Below are positions 8,684 to 16,274 of a stretch of 50,686 nucleotides of DNA, in pieces; positions within the stretch are counted from its first letter, which is position 1, and the number at the start of each line of letters is the position of its first letter. Source of the DNA: Legionellaceae bacterium UBA6148 (GTDB lineage: Bacteria > Pseudomonadota > Gammaproteobacteria > Legionellales > Legionellaceae). Location of the stretch: positions 1 to 50,686 of the forward strand of contig DIUW01000022.1 in NCBI GenBank assembly GCA_002423125.1, read 5' to 3'. The position numbers and the translations under genes are program-made. A model generated the notes under the pieces. It had not been told where the DNA came from and did not search any database. It saw only the letters and a list, made by a program, of their open reading frames with translations.

Positions 8684-10003
8684 ATGTCAAAAATAATCCA
8701 TCTAAACACGCTTATGTTAGTAGCATTCGCTGGTAGTTATGCTAACTTGCACGCAGCGAGTGTGCCTAGTTCAGGCACTACAGTGAATCAACCCACTTCA
8801 TTTGTTGGTGTGACCCCAACCTTGCGATATTCACGGTCAATTACCGATCGTTTAGCCGCGTCTTTTTTAGGCGAAGCAGGGCCCAGGAATTTTCGCGCGA
8901 ATGGAACGGTCGGCTGGGATCTTCAAGAAAATCAGCGAATAAAATTCTCCGGTGAATTTTTAAACCAAGACATTGAGTATGCTTTTTATAGTGGCAAGGT
9001 TCGAGAGTGGGTTCACCAAGGTGCTATTGGTGGATACTACCAATATGATTTACATCAATACGATTGGAATCAATATAATTTTTTCCCTGAACTCACATTA
9101 CAGGGTGGTTACTCCCATGCTCCCAACAAACGCCTGAGCTCAAAAGATGTGGTTTTTACAACGGCAACGAATGGCCCTGAAACGTTTACATTTTCGAGAG
9201 GTATTGCTGGATCAAATGCGTGGTATTTGGCTCCAGGAGTGAATGTGCATCCGTGGCAAGGGAGTAAAGCGGGAGTCGAACTCAATTATGATAATGTTCA
9301 TTATACGACACAATATATTTCAAGTGATAACGCGAAGGGAGTCGGTGCTACCTTTCGATTTAATCAAGCGTTCAAATTGAACACAACACTTGATTTGATT
9401 GCAGGCATTCGTGCGCCATTTAATGACTATCAAGCCGTATTGATGTACGCGCCTACGAGGATGCCGGACTGGGCGTTTGGATTGGATGGGGCTTATGTCG
9501 ATGGGAAACATAATTTACCGAATACGTATAACGTAGGTGTTCGTGTTCATTATACCATGAAGGACAACACAAGCAGTGCTGTGCCCAGTGTTTCGGCTTT
9601 GGCGGATAGCCCGTCAACACCATTGGTTGATTGGGTTTCAGAACCGGCTATTTATATACCGCAAGTGTTGGCGGTGGTTGACCCGCAAGTGGTCTCTCGT
9701 TGCATCGCTCGAGTGGGACGAATCAACGGTCCAATTATTGTGGAAAATGGCCCGCCTCCAGGGAAGACTACTCTCGTTCCTACCGCATCGGCATTTGCCT
9801 CATCAGAAGCTTTAGTTTACTCCTATACTACAACGGGTAATCTTCGGGCGAATACTGTTTCCATCGACTCGTCGACTGGAGTCGTGAGTATTTTTACCCC
9901 TCCAACGGGTGCATCGACAGATTTTAGGGTTTATGTTACTGCGACTAATGCATGTGGCTCAGTATCAACTTCGTTTCTAGTTCGTGTGCTTGGGTCAATT
10001 TGA
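8684..10003 (+). CDS. Putative outer-membrane beta-barrel protein with Ig-like C-terminal domain
   Basis: I recognise no named family. The first ~24 residues are a signal peptide (LMLVAFAGSYANLHAAS). Residues ~30-290 alternate aromatic and polar residues in barrel-like strands (GWDLQENQRIKFSGEFLNQ, GAIGGYYQYDLHQYDWNQY, HPWQGSKAGVELNYDNVHY, ADGAYVDGKHNLPNTYNVG) ending VGVRVHYTM. A linker rich in Ser/Pro/Val follows, then a ~90-residue segment with cadherin/Ig-like features (SIDSSTGVVSIFTPPTG, DFRVYVTATNACGSVSTSFLVRV) and two cysteines. The barrel is therefore not C-terminal, as it would be in a classical porin. The ATG has a good AGGGAGC site. It shares a bidirectional hairpin with the convergent gene downstream. 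Envelope location is inferred. Confidence 0.6.
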   Translation: MSKIIHLNTLMLVAFAGSYANLHAASVPSSGTTVNQPTSFVGVTPTLRYSRSITDRLAASFLGEAGPRNFRANGTVGWDLQENQRIKFSGEFLNQDIEYAFYSGKVREWVHQGAIGGYYQYDLHQYDWNQYNFFPELTLQGGYSHAPNKRLSSKDVVFTTATNGPETFTFSRGIAGSNAWYLAPGVNVHPWQGSKAGVELNYDNVHYTTQYISSDNAKGVGATFRFNQAFKLNTTLDLIAGIRAPFNDYQAVLMYAPTRMPDWAFGLDGAYVDGKHNLPNTYNVGVRVHYTMKDNTSSAVPSVSALADSPSTPLVDWVSEPAIYIPQVLAVVDPQVVSRCIARVGRINGPIIVENGPPPGKTTLVPTASAFASSEALVYSYTTTGNLRANTVSIDSSTGVVSIFTPPTGASTDFRVYVTATNACGSVSTSFLVRVLGSI

Positions 10004-10006
10004 TAA

Positions 10007-10040
10007 GAAACGTGACCGGAAGTTATTCCGGTTGCGTTTC
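10007..10040. terminator. Bidirectional hairpin between convergent genes
   Basis: GAAACG-TG-ACCGGAA-gtta-TTCCGGT-TG-CGTTTC forms a near-perfect stem with a 4-base loop. It begins 3 bases after the stop of the forward gene and overlaps the last 18 bases of the reverse gene. T runs are weak on both sides, so it is a probable, not certain, terminator. Confidence 0.55.
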
Positions 10041-10763
10041 ATGCTTGTTTGTGGCCTTCTCAAGAAAATCATATCGTGCCATTTGGTAGGTATTTGAAAA
10101 GTTGTCTTGGGCAACAACCGCTTGATTATTAATTGCCTCGAGTGATTCGGAGTGCTTAAGAATACCGGTTTTGAATTGCCATCCTGCGGGGAGTGTTAAT
10201 TGACTTCCCAATTGAGCCAAGGACGCTTCGGTTTGAGGCTGCTCTTGGACGCTGTAGGACTGCATGATGAATACCTTGCCTTTTGGATTAATGAGCTCAT
10301 AAACAGGTTGACCGGCTTGGTAGATCCAAGTGGTTTGACGATTGACATTCCTTTCTTGATACGGCGTGTTGGGCTTCAGTAAATCAAATACACTAAAGTG
10401 CAATATGCCAGCTTCTCGCATGGGTAGGCCAGACAGTGTTTTGATGGCGGGGTTGATTAACGCTGTTTTTTTAAATCCATCAATCACCCAATGTCGAGGT
10501 CCATTGAGTTTTACAAACGAAGCCCCCGTTTCTTGTTTGACCTCATCTACGGTAATTTTATTCCACAATGCCGCAGGGCAATCGTTTAATCCCCATGTGT
10601 TGTATACGGCATAGTTGGTGAGTGATTGGGATGCAATAATTTCACAATATCGTTGTCCACGAAGATTCATTCTTTCTGCTGCCTGAGATCCAATCGGAAA
10701 GGCTGATAAAAAAAGATAAAACATAACGTGGCTATGGCGTTTATTAATGAAAATCCGTTTCAT
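10023..10763 (-). CDS. Exported protein of unknown function
   Basis: A 246-residue protein with a basic N-terminus, a hydrophobic core (VMFYLFLSAFPIGSQAA) and a likely signal-peptidase site near residue 29, so probably periplasmic. The mature part starts with MNLRGQRYCEIIASQSLTNYAVYNTWGLNDCPAALW and holds two cysteines that could form a disulfide. It also contains KLNGPRHWVIDGF and a Trp/Tyr-rich middle. This arrangement recurs in conserved hypothetical proteins of environmental proteobacteria, but I cannot assign a function. ATG 10763 has an AGGAG site. An inverted-repeat remnant lies 18 bases upstream. Confidence 0.6.
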   Translation of the reverse strand: MKRIFINKRHSHVMFYLFLSAFPIGSQAAERMNLRGQRYCEIIASQSLTNYAVYNTWGLNDCPAALWNKITVDEVKQETGASFVKLNGPRHWVIDGFKKTALINPAIKTLSGLPMREAGILHFSVFDLLKPNTPYQERNVNRQTTWIYQAGQPVYELINPKGKVFIMQSYSVQEQPQTEASLAQLGSQLTLPAGWQFKTGILKHSESLEAINNQAVVAQDNFSNTYQMARYDFLEKATNKHETQPE

Positions 10764-10780
10764 GATAGCTCCTGTGGTTA

Positions 10781-10823
10781 TATACCCATCGGATAACCCG
10801 TATCCTCAGTTCCAATGGGAATA
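10781..10823. repeat. Remnant of the TATACCCAT-ended repeat family
   Basis: The left side begins TATACCCATCGGA; the right side, read in reverse complement, is TCCCATTGGAACTGAGGATA, matching 17 of 20 bases of the terminal motif seen at 8330 and 19437. The two ends face each other with almost no interior, so this looks like a collapsed or solo-end copy. It occupies the upstream region of the reverse gene ending at 10763 and lies before fliA. Confidence 0.5.
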
Positions 10824-10879
10824 GTTCTAGTCTAGCAGGTGTTTTTCGATTTTGGATAGTCTGTCATTCGTTCGGTGGG

Positions 10880-10885
10880 TATAAT
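10880..10885 (+). promoter_or_regulatory. Possible -10 element before fliA
   Basis: A perfect TATAAT lies 75 bases before the GTG start of the sigma factor. No convincing -35 stands at normal spacing (TTGGAT at 10852 is too distant), so this is a weak call. Confidence 0.3.
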
Positions 10886-10960
10886 CTTACATACGTTGAT
10901 TCTCATGAAAGAATAATTGATACTGTAAAGAGTCACTTGATTATTCAACAGGAGAGGAGT

Positions 10961-11677
10961 GTGGATACTGTAGTGGAATGCGGGGAAATCACTCAGCAAC
11001 AGCAGGATGCAATGATTAAAGAGCACGCGGTATTGGTTAAACGTATTGCCTATCATCTACTCGGTCGATTACCACGGTCAATTCTCTTGGATGATTTGAT
11101 GCAGGCGGGGATGTTAGGTTTACTTGAGGCGGTTCGGCATTATGATGAAACAAAAGGAGCGGCTTTTGAGACGTATGCCAGTATTCGTATCCGTGGGTAT
11201 ATGTTGGATGAAGTGCGGCGCAATGATTGGGTTCCTCGGTCGGTCTATCGTAATTCACGATTGATTTCTTCTGCAGTGAAATTGGTTGAAAATCGATTAG
11301 GACGTGATGCAAAAGACAATGAGGTTGCTCTGGAGCTTGGAATCAATCTTGAAGAATATCACGGTATGCTGAATGACTCAGCGAGCGCTCATCTTTATGG
11401 TTTTGATGATTTGGGTGTGACGGATGATGTATTAACCGATGAAAATCAAGGTTTATCCAGTGAGCCTCATGTGAATGCGTTACGTGAAGACATGAAAAAT
11501 CGGCTTTCTGAGGTGATTGATAGCCTTCCACAAAAAGAGCGTCTTGTTTTGTCACTTTATTATGAGCAAGATCTTAATCTAAAAGAAATCGGCGACGTGA
11601 TCGGTGTTAGCGAATCACGTGTTTCTCAAATACATAGCCAGGCAACCCATCGGATTAAATCACGTTTGGTGGAGTGA
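10961..11677 (+). CDS. fliA: RNA polymerase sigma factor FliA (sigma-28 family)
   Basis: A 238-residue sigma-70-family protein of the flagellar/alternative FliA group. Region 2 is clear (LVKRIAYHLLGRLPRSILLDDLMQAGMLGLLEA, then AAFETYASIRIRGYMLDEVRRNDWVPRSV, the FliA-type region 2.4). Region 3 has the NRLGRDAKDNEVALELG helices. Region 4 ends with LPQKERLVLSLYYEQDLNLKEIGDVIGVSESRVSQIHSQA, the DNA-binding helix-turn-helix. GTG 10961 is preferred because GGAGAGG stands 4-10 bases upstream; a TTG 24 bases earlier lacks a site. FliA normally drives late flagellar genes, but no flagellar, FlgM or chemotaxis gene occurs within 10 kb on the left or 39 kb on the right. It is followed by prfB after about 100 bases. 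Confidence 0.9.
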   Translation: MDTVVECGEITQQQQDAMIKEHAVLVKRIAYHLLGRLPRSILLDDLMQAGMLGLLEAVRHYDETKGAAFETYASIRIRGYMLDEVRRNDWVPRSVYRNSRLISSAVKLVENRLGRDAKDNEVALELGINLEEYHGMLNDSASAHLYGFDDLGVTDDVLTDENQGLSSEPHVNALREDMKNRLSEVIDSLPQKERLVLSLYYEQDLNLKEIGDVIGVSESRVSQIHSQATHRIKSRLVE

Positions 11678-11781
11678 GGTTTAAAACAACACCACCGCTG
11701 CTTGAAAACGTCATGCGTAGGCTCTGGCCATGTCAACACTTTCCCTGTAAAATACAGACATTTAATGATATAGGAATCCTC

Positions 11782-12889
11782 ATGTTGGAAGTGAATCATA
11801 TTGCCCTCAGCCTATCTGATCTACAACAACGCGTTGCGGCACTTCGGGGGTATCTTTGACTTTGATAGCAAATACGAGCGTTTGGAAGAGGTTGTTCGTG
11901 AGCTAGAAGATTCTGCCGTTTGGGACAAGCCTGAAATTGCACAGGCACTTGGCCGTGAGCGAGCACAGTTGGAGTACGTGGTTCATCAATTACAGCAATT
12001 GACGCAATCGATAGATGATTTAATCGAGTTGTTTGCTATGGCGCGTGAAGAAGAGGACGAAAGTACCATTCACGATGTGTTTAATGAATTACAAAAAATA
12101 GAAAAACAGGTTGCGCTTCTTGAGTTTCAGCGTATGTTCTCGGGAAAAATGGACAAGTCCAATGCCTTTTTGGATATTCAATCGGGTTCGGGTGGCACCG
12201 AAGCACAAGATTGGGCTGAAATGATTCTACGAATGTATTTGCGCTGGGGTGAGCAGCACGGCTTTGTCACGGAGTTGGTAGAGTGTTCGGCTGGTGACGT
12301 TGCAGGGATAAAAAGTGCGACGATTCATTTTACCGGGCCTTATGCTTACGGATGGTTGAGAACTGAAACGGGAGTTCATCGACTTGTGCGTAAATCACCT
12401 TTCGACTCTGGCAATCGGCGTCATACGTCGTTTGCATCCGTATTTGCATCACCTGAAGTGGACGATGATATTGAGATAGAAATCAATCCGGCCGATTTGC
12501 GTATTGATACCTATCGCGCGTCGGGAGCGGGTGGCCAGCACGTTAACCGAACCGATTCGGCCGTTCGCCTGACTCATTTACCGACGAATACCGTCGTACA
12601 ATGTCAAACCGATCGTAGTCAGCATAAAAATAAAGATCAAGCCATGAAGCAGTTGCGAGCAAAATTGTATGAGCTTGAAATGCAAAAGAAAAATGCTGAG
12701 CAACAAGCACTCGAAGCGACGAAATCTGATATTGGTTGGGGTTCACAGATTCGGTCGTATGTTTTAGACCAATCGCGTATCAAAGATTTGCGTACCGGTG
12801 TTGAAACCAGTAATACACAGGCCGTTTTAGACGGTTCCCTTGATCAATTTATCGAAGCGAGTTTAAAAGCAGGAGTGGAAGGCGCATGA
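11782..12889 (+). CDS. prfB: Peptide chain release factor 2 (programmed +1 frameshift)
   Basis: RF2 recognises UGA and UAA stop codons and triggers peptide release. The gene is in two frames: ATG 11782 to an in-frame TGA at 11857-11859 (25 codons), then +1 to GAC at 11858 and 343 further residues, 368 in total (E. coli 365). The RF2 anticodon-like SPF motif is in VRKSPFDSGNRRHTSF, and the catalytic GGQ is in RASGAGGQHVNRTDSAVR. AGGAA precedes the ATG. Low RF2 should raise frameshifting and thus RF2 synthesis. lysS follows with a 4-base overlap, as in the prfB-lysS pair of E. coli. Confidence 0.97.
11845..11860 (+). promoter_or_regulatory. prfB programmed frameshift site
   Basis: CGGGGGTATCTTTGAC is the classical RF2 recoding site: an internal Shine-Dalgarno-like GGGGG three bases before the slippery CTT, followed by UGA and C. 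It differs from the E. coli site only in the first base. It identifies the TGA as regulatory, not an inactivating mutation. Confidence 0.95.
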
Positions 12890-14376
12890 TTGAAGAAAAT
12901 ATAATATTAGACGAAGGTGACGTGCTTGAAGTGCGTAAACAAAAATTATCTGAACTTCGTGCGGGTGGATTTAATTTTCCAAATCAATTTCGTCGTGAGC
13001 ATCTAGCCGATGATTTAATGAATCAATATGGTACATGTTCTAAAGATGAGTTGGCTGAAAAACATATCAATGTTGTGGTTGCTGGTCGCATTGTGTTGCG
13101 CCGCATTATGGGAAAAGCAAGTTTTTTTCATATTCAAGACAGTTCCGGCCGTGCTCAGGTGTATATCCGTCAAAATGACTTACCTGAAGTGTATGAGCAG
13201 TTTAAACACTGGGATTTAGGCGATATAGTCGGAGTGCGTGGCGAGTTATTTATTACCAAAACGGGTGAGTTAACGATACACGCTGAAAGCGTCGAGTTGC
13301 TTACTAAATCCTTGCGTCCTTTGCCAGACAAATTTCACGGCTTGGCTGACCAGGAAATGTGTTATCGCAAGCGCTATGTTGATTTAATTGCCAATGAAGA
13401 CACGCGCGCAACCTTTATTCTGCGTTCGCGCTTGATTCGGGCCGTTCGGCAATACATGGATAGCCATCAATTTTTAGAAGTTGAAACACCGATGCTGCAT
13501 CCTATTCCCGGGGGTGCTGTGGCACGTCCTTTTGTGACCCATCACAATACGTTGGATATGCAAATGTACTTGCGTATTGCACCAGAGCTTTATTTGAAGC
13601 GCTTGGTTGTGGGTGGATTTGAGCGAGTGTATGAAATCAATCGCAATTTTCGCAATGAAGGCATTTCGACGCGGCATAATCCTGAGTTTACGATGGTAGA
13701 ATTTTATCAAGCGTATGCTGATTATCGCGATATGATGGATTTTACAGAGAAGTTGTTGCGTTATGTGTGTGATGAAGTTGTGGGTAGTCGGTCAGTGACG
13801 TATCAAGGCCAGAATATTGATTTTGACACTCCATTTGCACGATTAACGATTAAAGAATCGATTTTAAAATACAATCCTCACATTACTCTCGAACAATTAG
13901 CAACCGTTGCCGCTTGTCGAGACGTTTTAAAAAGTTTAAATCTTGCTTACAACGACACCGATGGGTTAGGCAAATTGCATATGGTGTTATTTGATGAAAC
14001 CGTTGAGCATAAACTTTTTCAGCCGACGTTTATTTTGGAATATCCAACGGAAGTATCACCGTTAGCACGTCGTAGTAATAACGATCCGGATGTGACCGAT
14101 CGGTTTGAGTTTTTTATTGCTGGACGCGAGATTGCAAATGGCTTTTCTGAGCTGAACGACGCTGAAGATCAAGCGGCACGTTTTCATAAGCAAGTAGAAG
14201 ATAAAGACGCTGGCGATTTGGAAGCGATGCATTTTGATAGTGATTACATCGAAGCATTAGAATACGGCATGCCGCCGACGGCGGGTGAAGGCATTGGAAT
14301 CGATCGATTGGTGATGTTATTTACCAATTCCATGTCAATCCGCGATGTCATTTTGTTTCCACAATTGCGCCAGTAA
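12886..14376 (+). CDS. lysS: Lysine--tRNA ligase (class II)
   Basis: Charges tRNA-Lys. The 496-residue product has an N-terminal OB-fold anticodon-binding domain (VAGRIVLRRIMGKASFFHIQDSSGRAQVYI), motif 1 (FLEVETPMLHPIPGGAVARPFVTHHN), motif 2 (FRNEGISTRHNPEFTMVEFYQAYADY) and C-terminal motif 3 (GEGIGIDRLVMLFTNSMSIRDVILFP). The length agrees with bacterial LysS (~505). ATG 12886 overlaps the prfB stop by 4 bases, indicating translational coupling. A strong hairpin follows 24 bases after the stop. Confidence 0.97.
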   Translation: MIEENIILDEGDVLEVRKQKLSELRAGGFNFPNQFRREHLADDLMNQYGTCSKDELAEKHINVVVAGRIVLRRIMGKASFFHIQDSSGRAQVYIRQNDLPEVYEQFKHWDLGDIVGVRGELFITKTGELTIHAESVELLTKSLRPLPDKFHGLADQEMCYRKRYVDLIANEDTRATFILRSRLIRAVRQYMDSHQFLEVETPMLHPIPGGAVARPFVTHHNTLDMQMYLRIAPELYLKRLVVGGFERVYEINRNFRNEGISTRHNPEFTMVEFYQAYADYRDMMDFTEKLLRYVCDEVVGSRSVTYQGQNIDFDTPFARLTIKESILKYNPHITLEQLATVAACRDVLKSLNLAYNDTDGLGKLHMVLFDETVEHKLFQPTFILEYPTEVSPLARRSNNDPDVTDRFEFFIAGREIANGFSELNDAEDQAARFHKQVEDKDAGDLEAMHFDSDYIEALEYGMPPTAGEGIGIDRLVMLFTNSMSIRDVILFPQLRQ

Positions 14377-14400
14377 AAATTGTAAATCGATAGCAGTTCC

Positions 14401-14423
14401 CGCCCACATCGTCGATGTGGGCG
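14401..14423. terminator. Hairpin between lysS and deoC
   Basis: CGCCCACATC-gtc-GATGTGGGCG is a perfect 10-base stem with a 3-base loop between two convergent genes. No T tract follows in either direction, so it may protect 3' ends or terminate inefficiently. Confidence 0.5.
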
Positions 14424-14451
14424 AATTACGGTGAAGATACTGGTAAGGACG

Positions 14452-15195
14452 TTATTCCTGCCACGCTCCTAACTGACTTAACAATGCACTGGATCCAAAA
14501 CGCAACGTCGTTTGGTTTATAAACGTGTTTCCCATGACCTCGTTTACACGACTAAGAAATGCATCAACGTTCTTAATGGACACGCCACCTGATATTTTCA
14601 AACCACAAACCAGGCCGCCGGCTTGTTTATGTTTAGAGAGCATATCAAGCATGACGTTGACCGCTTCTATCGAAGCTCCTTTGTCTTTGATTTTTCCGGT
14701 CGATGTCTTCACAAAAGCCGCCTCGATATCACATACAATTTCAGTCGCTGCACGCACTTCATCTAATGTTAAAACACCACTTTCAATAATAACCTTAAGG
14801 AGAACATTTTTAGGAAGTAAATTTTTACATCTCTGCAGAAAATCGCTGATTTCACCCACTCGACCTTCGTGTAATTTTTTGTATGGCATCACGATATCAA
14901 TTTCGTTAGCGCCCGCTGCAAGACTGAATTGAATAGACTCTGAAACCGATTCGATGGATTCGTCGCCTGATGGGAAGTTGACAACAGTGGCAACGGGGAT
15001 GGTGAGTCCTCTTTTTGCAAGCTCTTGTTTTGTAAACGCAACATAGTGTGGATGTACGCACAATGCAGCCACAGTACCCAATTCACTTGATGCAGATTCA
15101 CACAGTTTTACTATCTCTGCTTCATCTTTCTCATGATTGAATGTATCGGGTAGGTAGGTTAAATCGATCAATGGAATGATTGTTGTTTTCAGCAT
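14452..15195 (-). CDS. deoC: Deoxyribose-phosphate aldolase
   Basis: Class I aldolase cleaving 2-deoxyribose 5-phosphate to glyceraldehyde 3-phosphate and acetaldehyde, the last step of deoxynucleoside catabolism. The 247-residue TIM barrel has an N-terminal IDLTYL segment, VCVHPHYV, ANEIDIVMPYKKL with the catalytic aspartate, the Schiff-base lysine in AAFVKTSTGK, and GLKISGGV with the second lysine. None of the usual partners (deoA, deoB, deoD) is adjacent. ATG 15195 has a GGA 8-10 bases upstream. It is divergent from hslV, separated by 508 bases of repeat and pseudogene. Confidence 0.93.
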   Translation of the reverse strand: MLKTTIIPLIDLTYLPDTFNHEKDEAEIVKLCESASSELGTVAALCVHPHYVAFTKQELAKRGLTIPVATVVNFPSGDESIESVSESIQFSLAAGANEIDIVMPYKKLHEGRVGEISDFLQRCKNLLPKNVLLKVIIESGVLTLDEVRAATEIVCDIEAAFVKTSTGKIKDKGASIEAVNVMLDMLSKHKQAGGLVCGLKISGGVSIKNVDAFLSRVNEVMGNTFINQTTLRFGSSALLSQLGAWQE

Positions 15196-15247
15196 AATGA
15201 GGATTCCCTACAGCGTTAAAAAAATCGATGCATTAATGGGTGTGAAA

Positions 15248-15383
15248 ATTGCCTGCCTTATCCGGTTGATAATTTCGTCATTGCGAGGAACGAAGCAATC
15301 CAGTGTTCGAAGCACTGTTCTCTGGGTTGCTTCGTTCCTCGCAATGACAATGATGTGACAACCGGATAGGCAGGGAAAATTGG
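15248..15383. repeat. Nested hairpin (REP-like) element
   Basis: The inner arms TCATTGCGAGGAACGAAGCAA and TTGCTTCGTTCCTCGCAATGA pair, a widespread repeat motif in bacterial genomes. They are enclosed by outer arms GCCTGCCTTATCCGGTTG and CAACCGGATAGGCAGG, which also pair. The whole ~135 bases therefore form one long interrupted hairpin between deoC and the vapC remnant. Confidence 0.75.
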
Positions 15384-15443
15384 CATGCTACAATATTGTA
15401 TTTCAAATAGCCAGTTACATTATTTCTAATCGTTGTATTTTGA

Positions 15444-15649
15444 ATTATCCCATTTGATGATGGGGCAGCTTGCCATTATGGACGAATACGATCGTATCTT
15501 GAAAAAAAAGTGCTCCTATCGGCCCGTTGGACTTGATGATTGCGGCACACGCGCAGTGCATCAATGTGACATTGGTCACCAATAATGTAAAAGAATTTGA
15601 GCGAGTCCCAAATTTGATAATAGAGGATTGGGTGTCTTTTTCGCCTTGA
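15444..15649 (+). pseudogene. VapC-family PIN-domain toxin, C-terminal remnant
   Basis: Translating in one frame gives IPFDDGAACHYGRIRSYLEKK; after a run of eight A at 15502-15509 the next frame gives SAPIGPLDLMIAAHAQC, NVTLVTNNVKEFERVPNLI and ends at TGA 15647-15649. Together these match the C-terminal half of VapC RNase toxins (FD..AA..YG.IR, PIGP.DL.IAAHA, LVTNN..EF.RV). One lost A in the homopolymer explains the frameshift. The N-terminal half, start codon and vapB antitoxin are absent, and a stop precedes the remnant. It is decayed; its tail overlaps the hslV promoter. Confidence 0.8.
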
Positions 15650-15673
15650 ATTTTCATTTTTCGCCCCCACTTA
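15637..15673 (+). promoter_or_regulatory. Heat-shock (sigma-32-like) promoter of hslVU
   Basis: TTTTTCGCCTTGAA with the core CTTGAA at 15645-15650 is followed after 14 bases by CCCCACTTA at 15665-15673. This closely fits the RpoH consensus (TNTCNCCCTTGAA, 13-17 bases, CCCCATTTA). The predicted start of transcription lies about 23 bases before the hslV TTG codon. Heat induction of hslVU is known in E. coli; here it is inferred from the motif. Confidence 0.75.
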
Positions 15674-15703
15674 TTCTTATACAGACTTAACCGAGGATTT
15701 ATT

Positions 15704-16252
15704 TTGGAACAATATCGCGGTACAACCATTCTTTCCGTGCGTCGTGGAAATAAAGTGGTCATTGGGGGAGATGGGCAGGTGACGCTCGGTAATACGGTGA
15801 TGAAAGGCAATGCGCGGAAAGTTCGTCGGCTTTATAAAGATAAAGTGATCGCTGGTTTTGCCGGTGGGACTGCGGATGCATTTACCTTGTTTGAACGGTT
15901 TGAGAAAAAGTTAGATGCGCATCAAGGTCATTTAGTGCGTGCGGCGGTGGAGCTCGCGAAAGACTGGCGAACGGATCGAATATTGCGCCGTTTAGAAGCA
16001 TTGATCGCGGTTGCGGATAGTAAAGTGTCCTTGATTATTACCGGTAATGGTGATGTCATAGAGCCCGAAGAAGGCTTAATTGCGATTGGTTCAGGTGGGC
16101 CGTTTGCTCAATCTGCAGCGAAGGCTTTACTACGAAGTACGACACTATCGGCAAAAGAGATTGTCACGCAAGGGTTAACCATTGCGAGCGAGATCTGTAT
16201 TTATACGAATCATAATTTTACTATTGAAGAATTGGATAGCGACTGTGAGTAA
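15704..16252 (+). CDS. hslV: ATP-dependent protease subunit HslV
   Basis: Proteasome-like peptidase subunit forming double hexamers that, with HslU, degrade misfolded and regulatory proteins in the cytoplasm. The 182 residues begin MEQYRGTTILSVRRGNK; the Thr of the TTI segment becomes the N-terminal nucleophile after processing. GDGQVTLGNTVMKGNARKVRRLY, KVIAGFAGGTADAFTLFERFE and the Ser/Gly segment GSGGPFAQSAAKALL are conserved. The start is TTG, supported by GAGGAT 8 bases upstream and by the family N-terminus. A sigma-32-like promoter lies just upstream. hslU begins almost immediately after, so the two form an operon. Confidence 0.97.
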   Translation: MEQYRGTTILSVRRGNKVVIGGDGQVTLGNTVMKGNARKVRRLYKDKVIAGFAGGTADAFTLFERFEKKLDAHQGHLVRAAVELAKDWRTDRILRRLEALIAVADSKVSLIITGNGDVIEPEEGLIAIGSGGPFAQSAAKALLRSTTLSAKEIVTQGLTIASEICIYTNHNFTIEELDSDCE

Positions 16253-16274
16253 TCAATTGACTGTTGGAAATAAA

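Noticed and set aside
11674..11859. Separate 61-codon gene before prfB
   Set aside because: Its last 25 codons are the true RF2 N-terminus ending at the programmed frameshift; the earlier part is untranslated leader.
14431..14444. 14-base match (GTGAAGATACTGGT) to the hairpin element end
   Set aside because: Too short, without the terminal TATACCCAT or any second arm, so it may be chance.
14525..14932. 135-codon forward frame inside deoC
   Set aside because: It is entirely antisense to a well-supported aldolase and resembles no protein.
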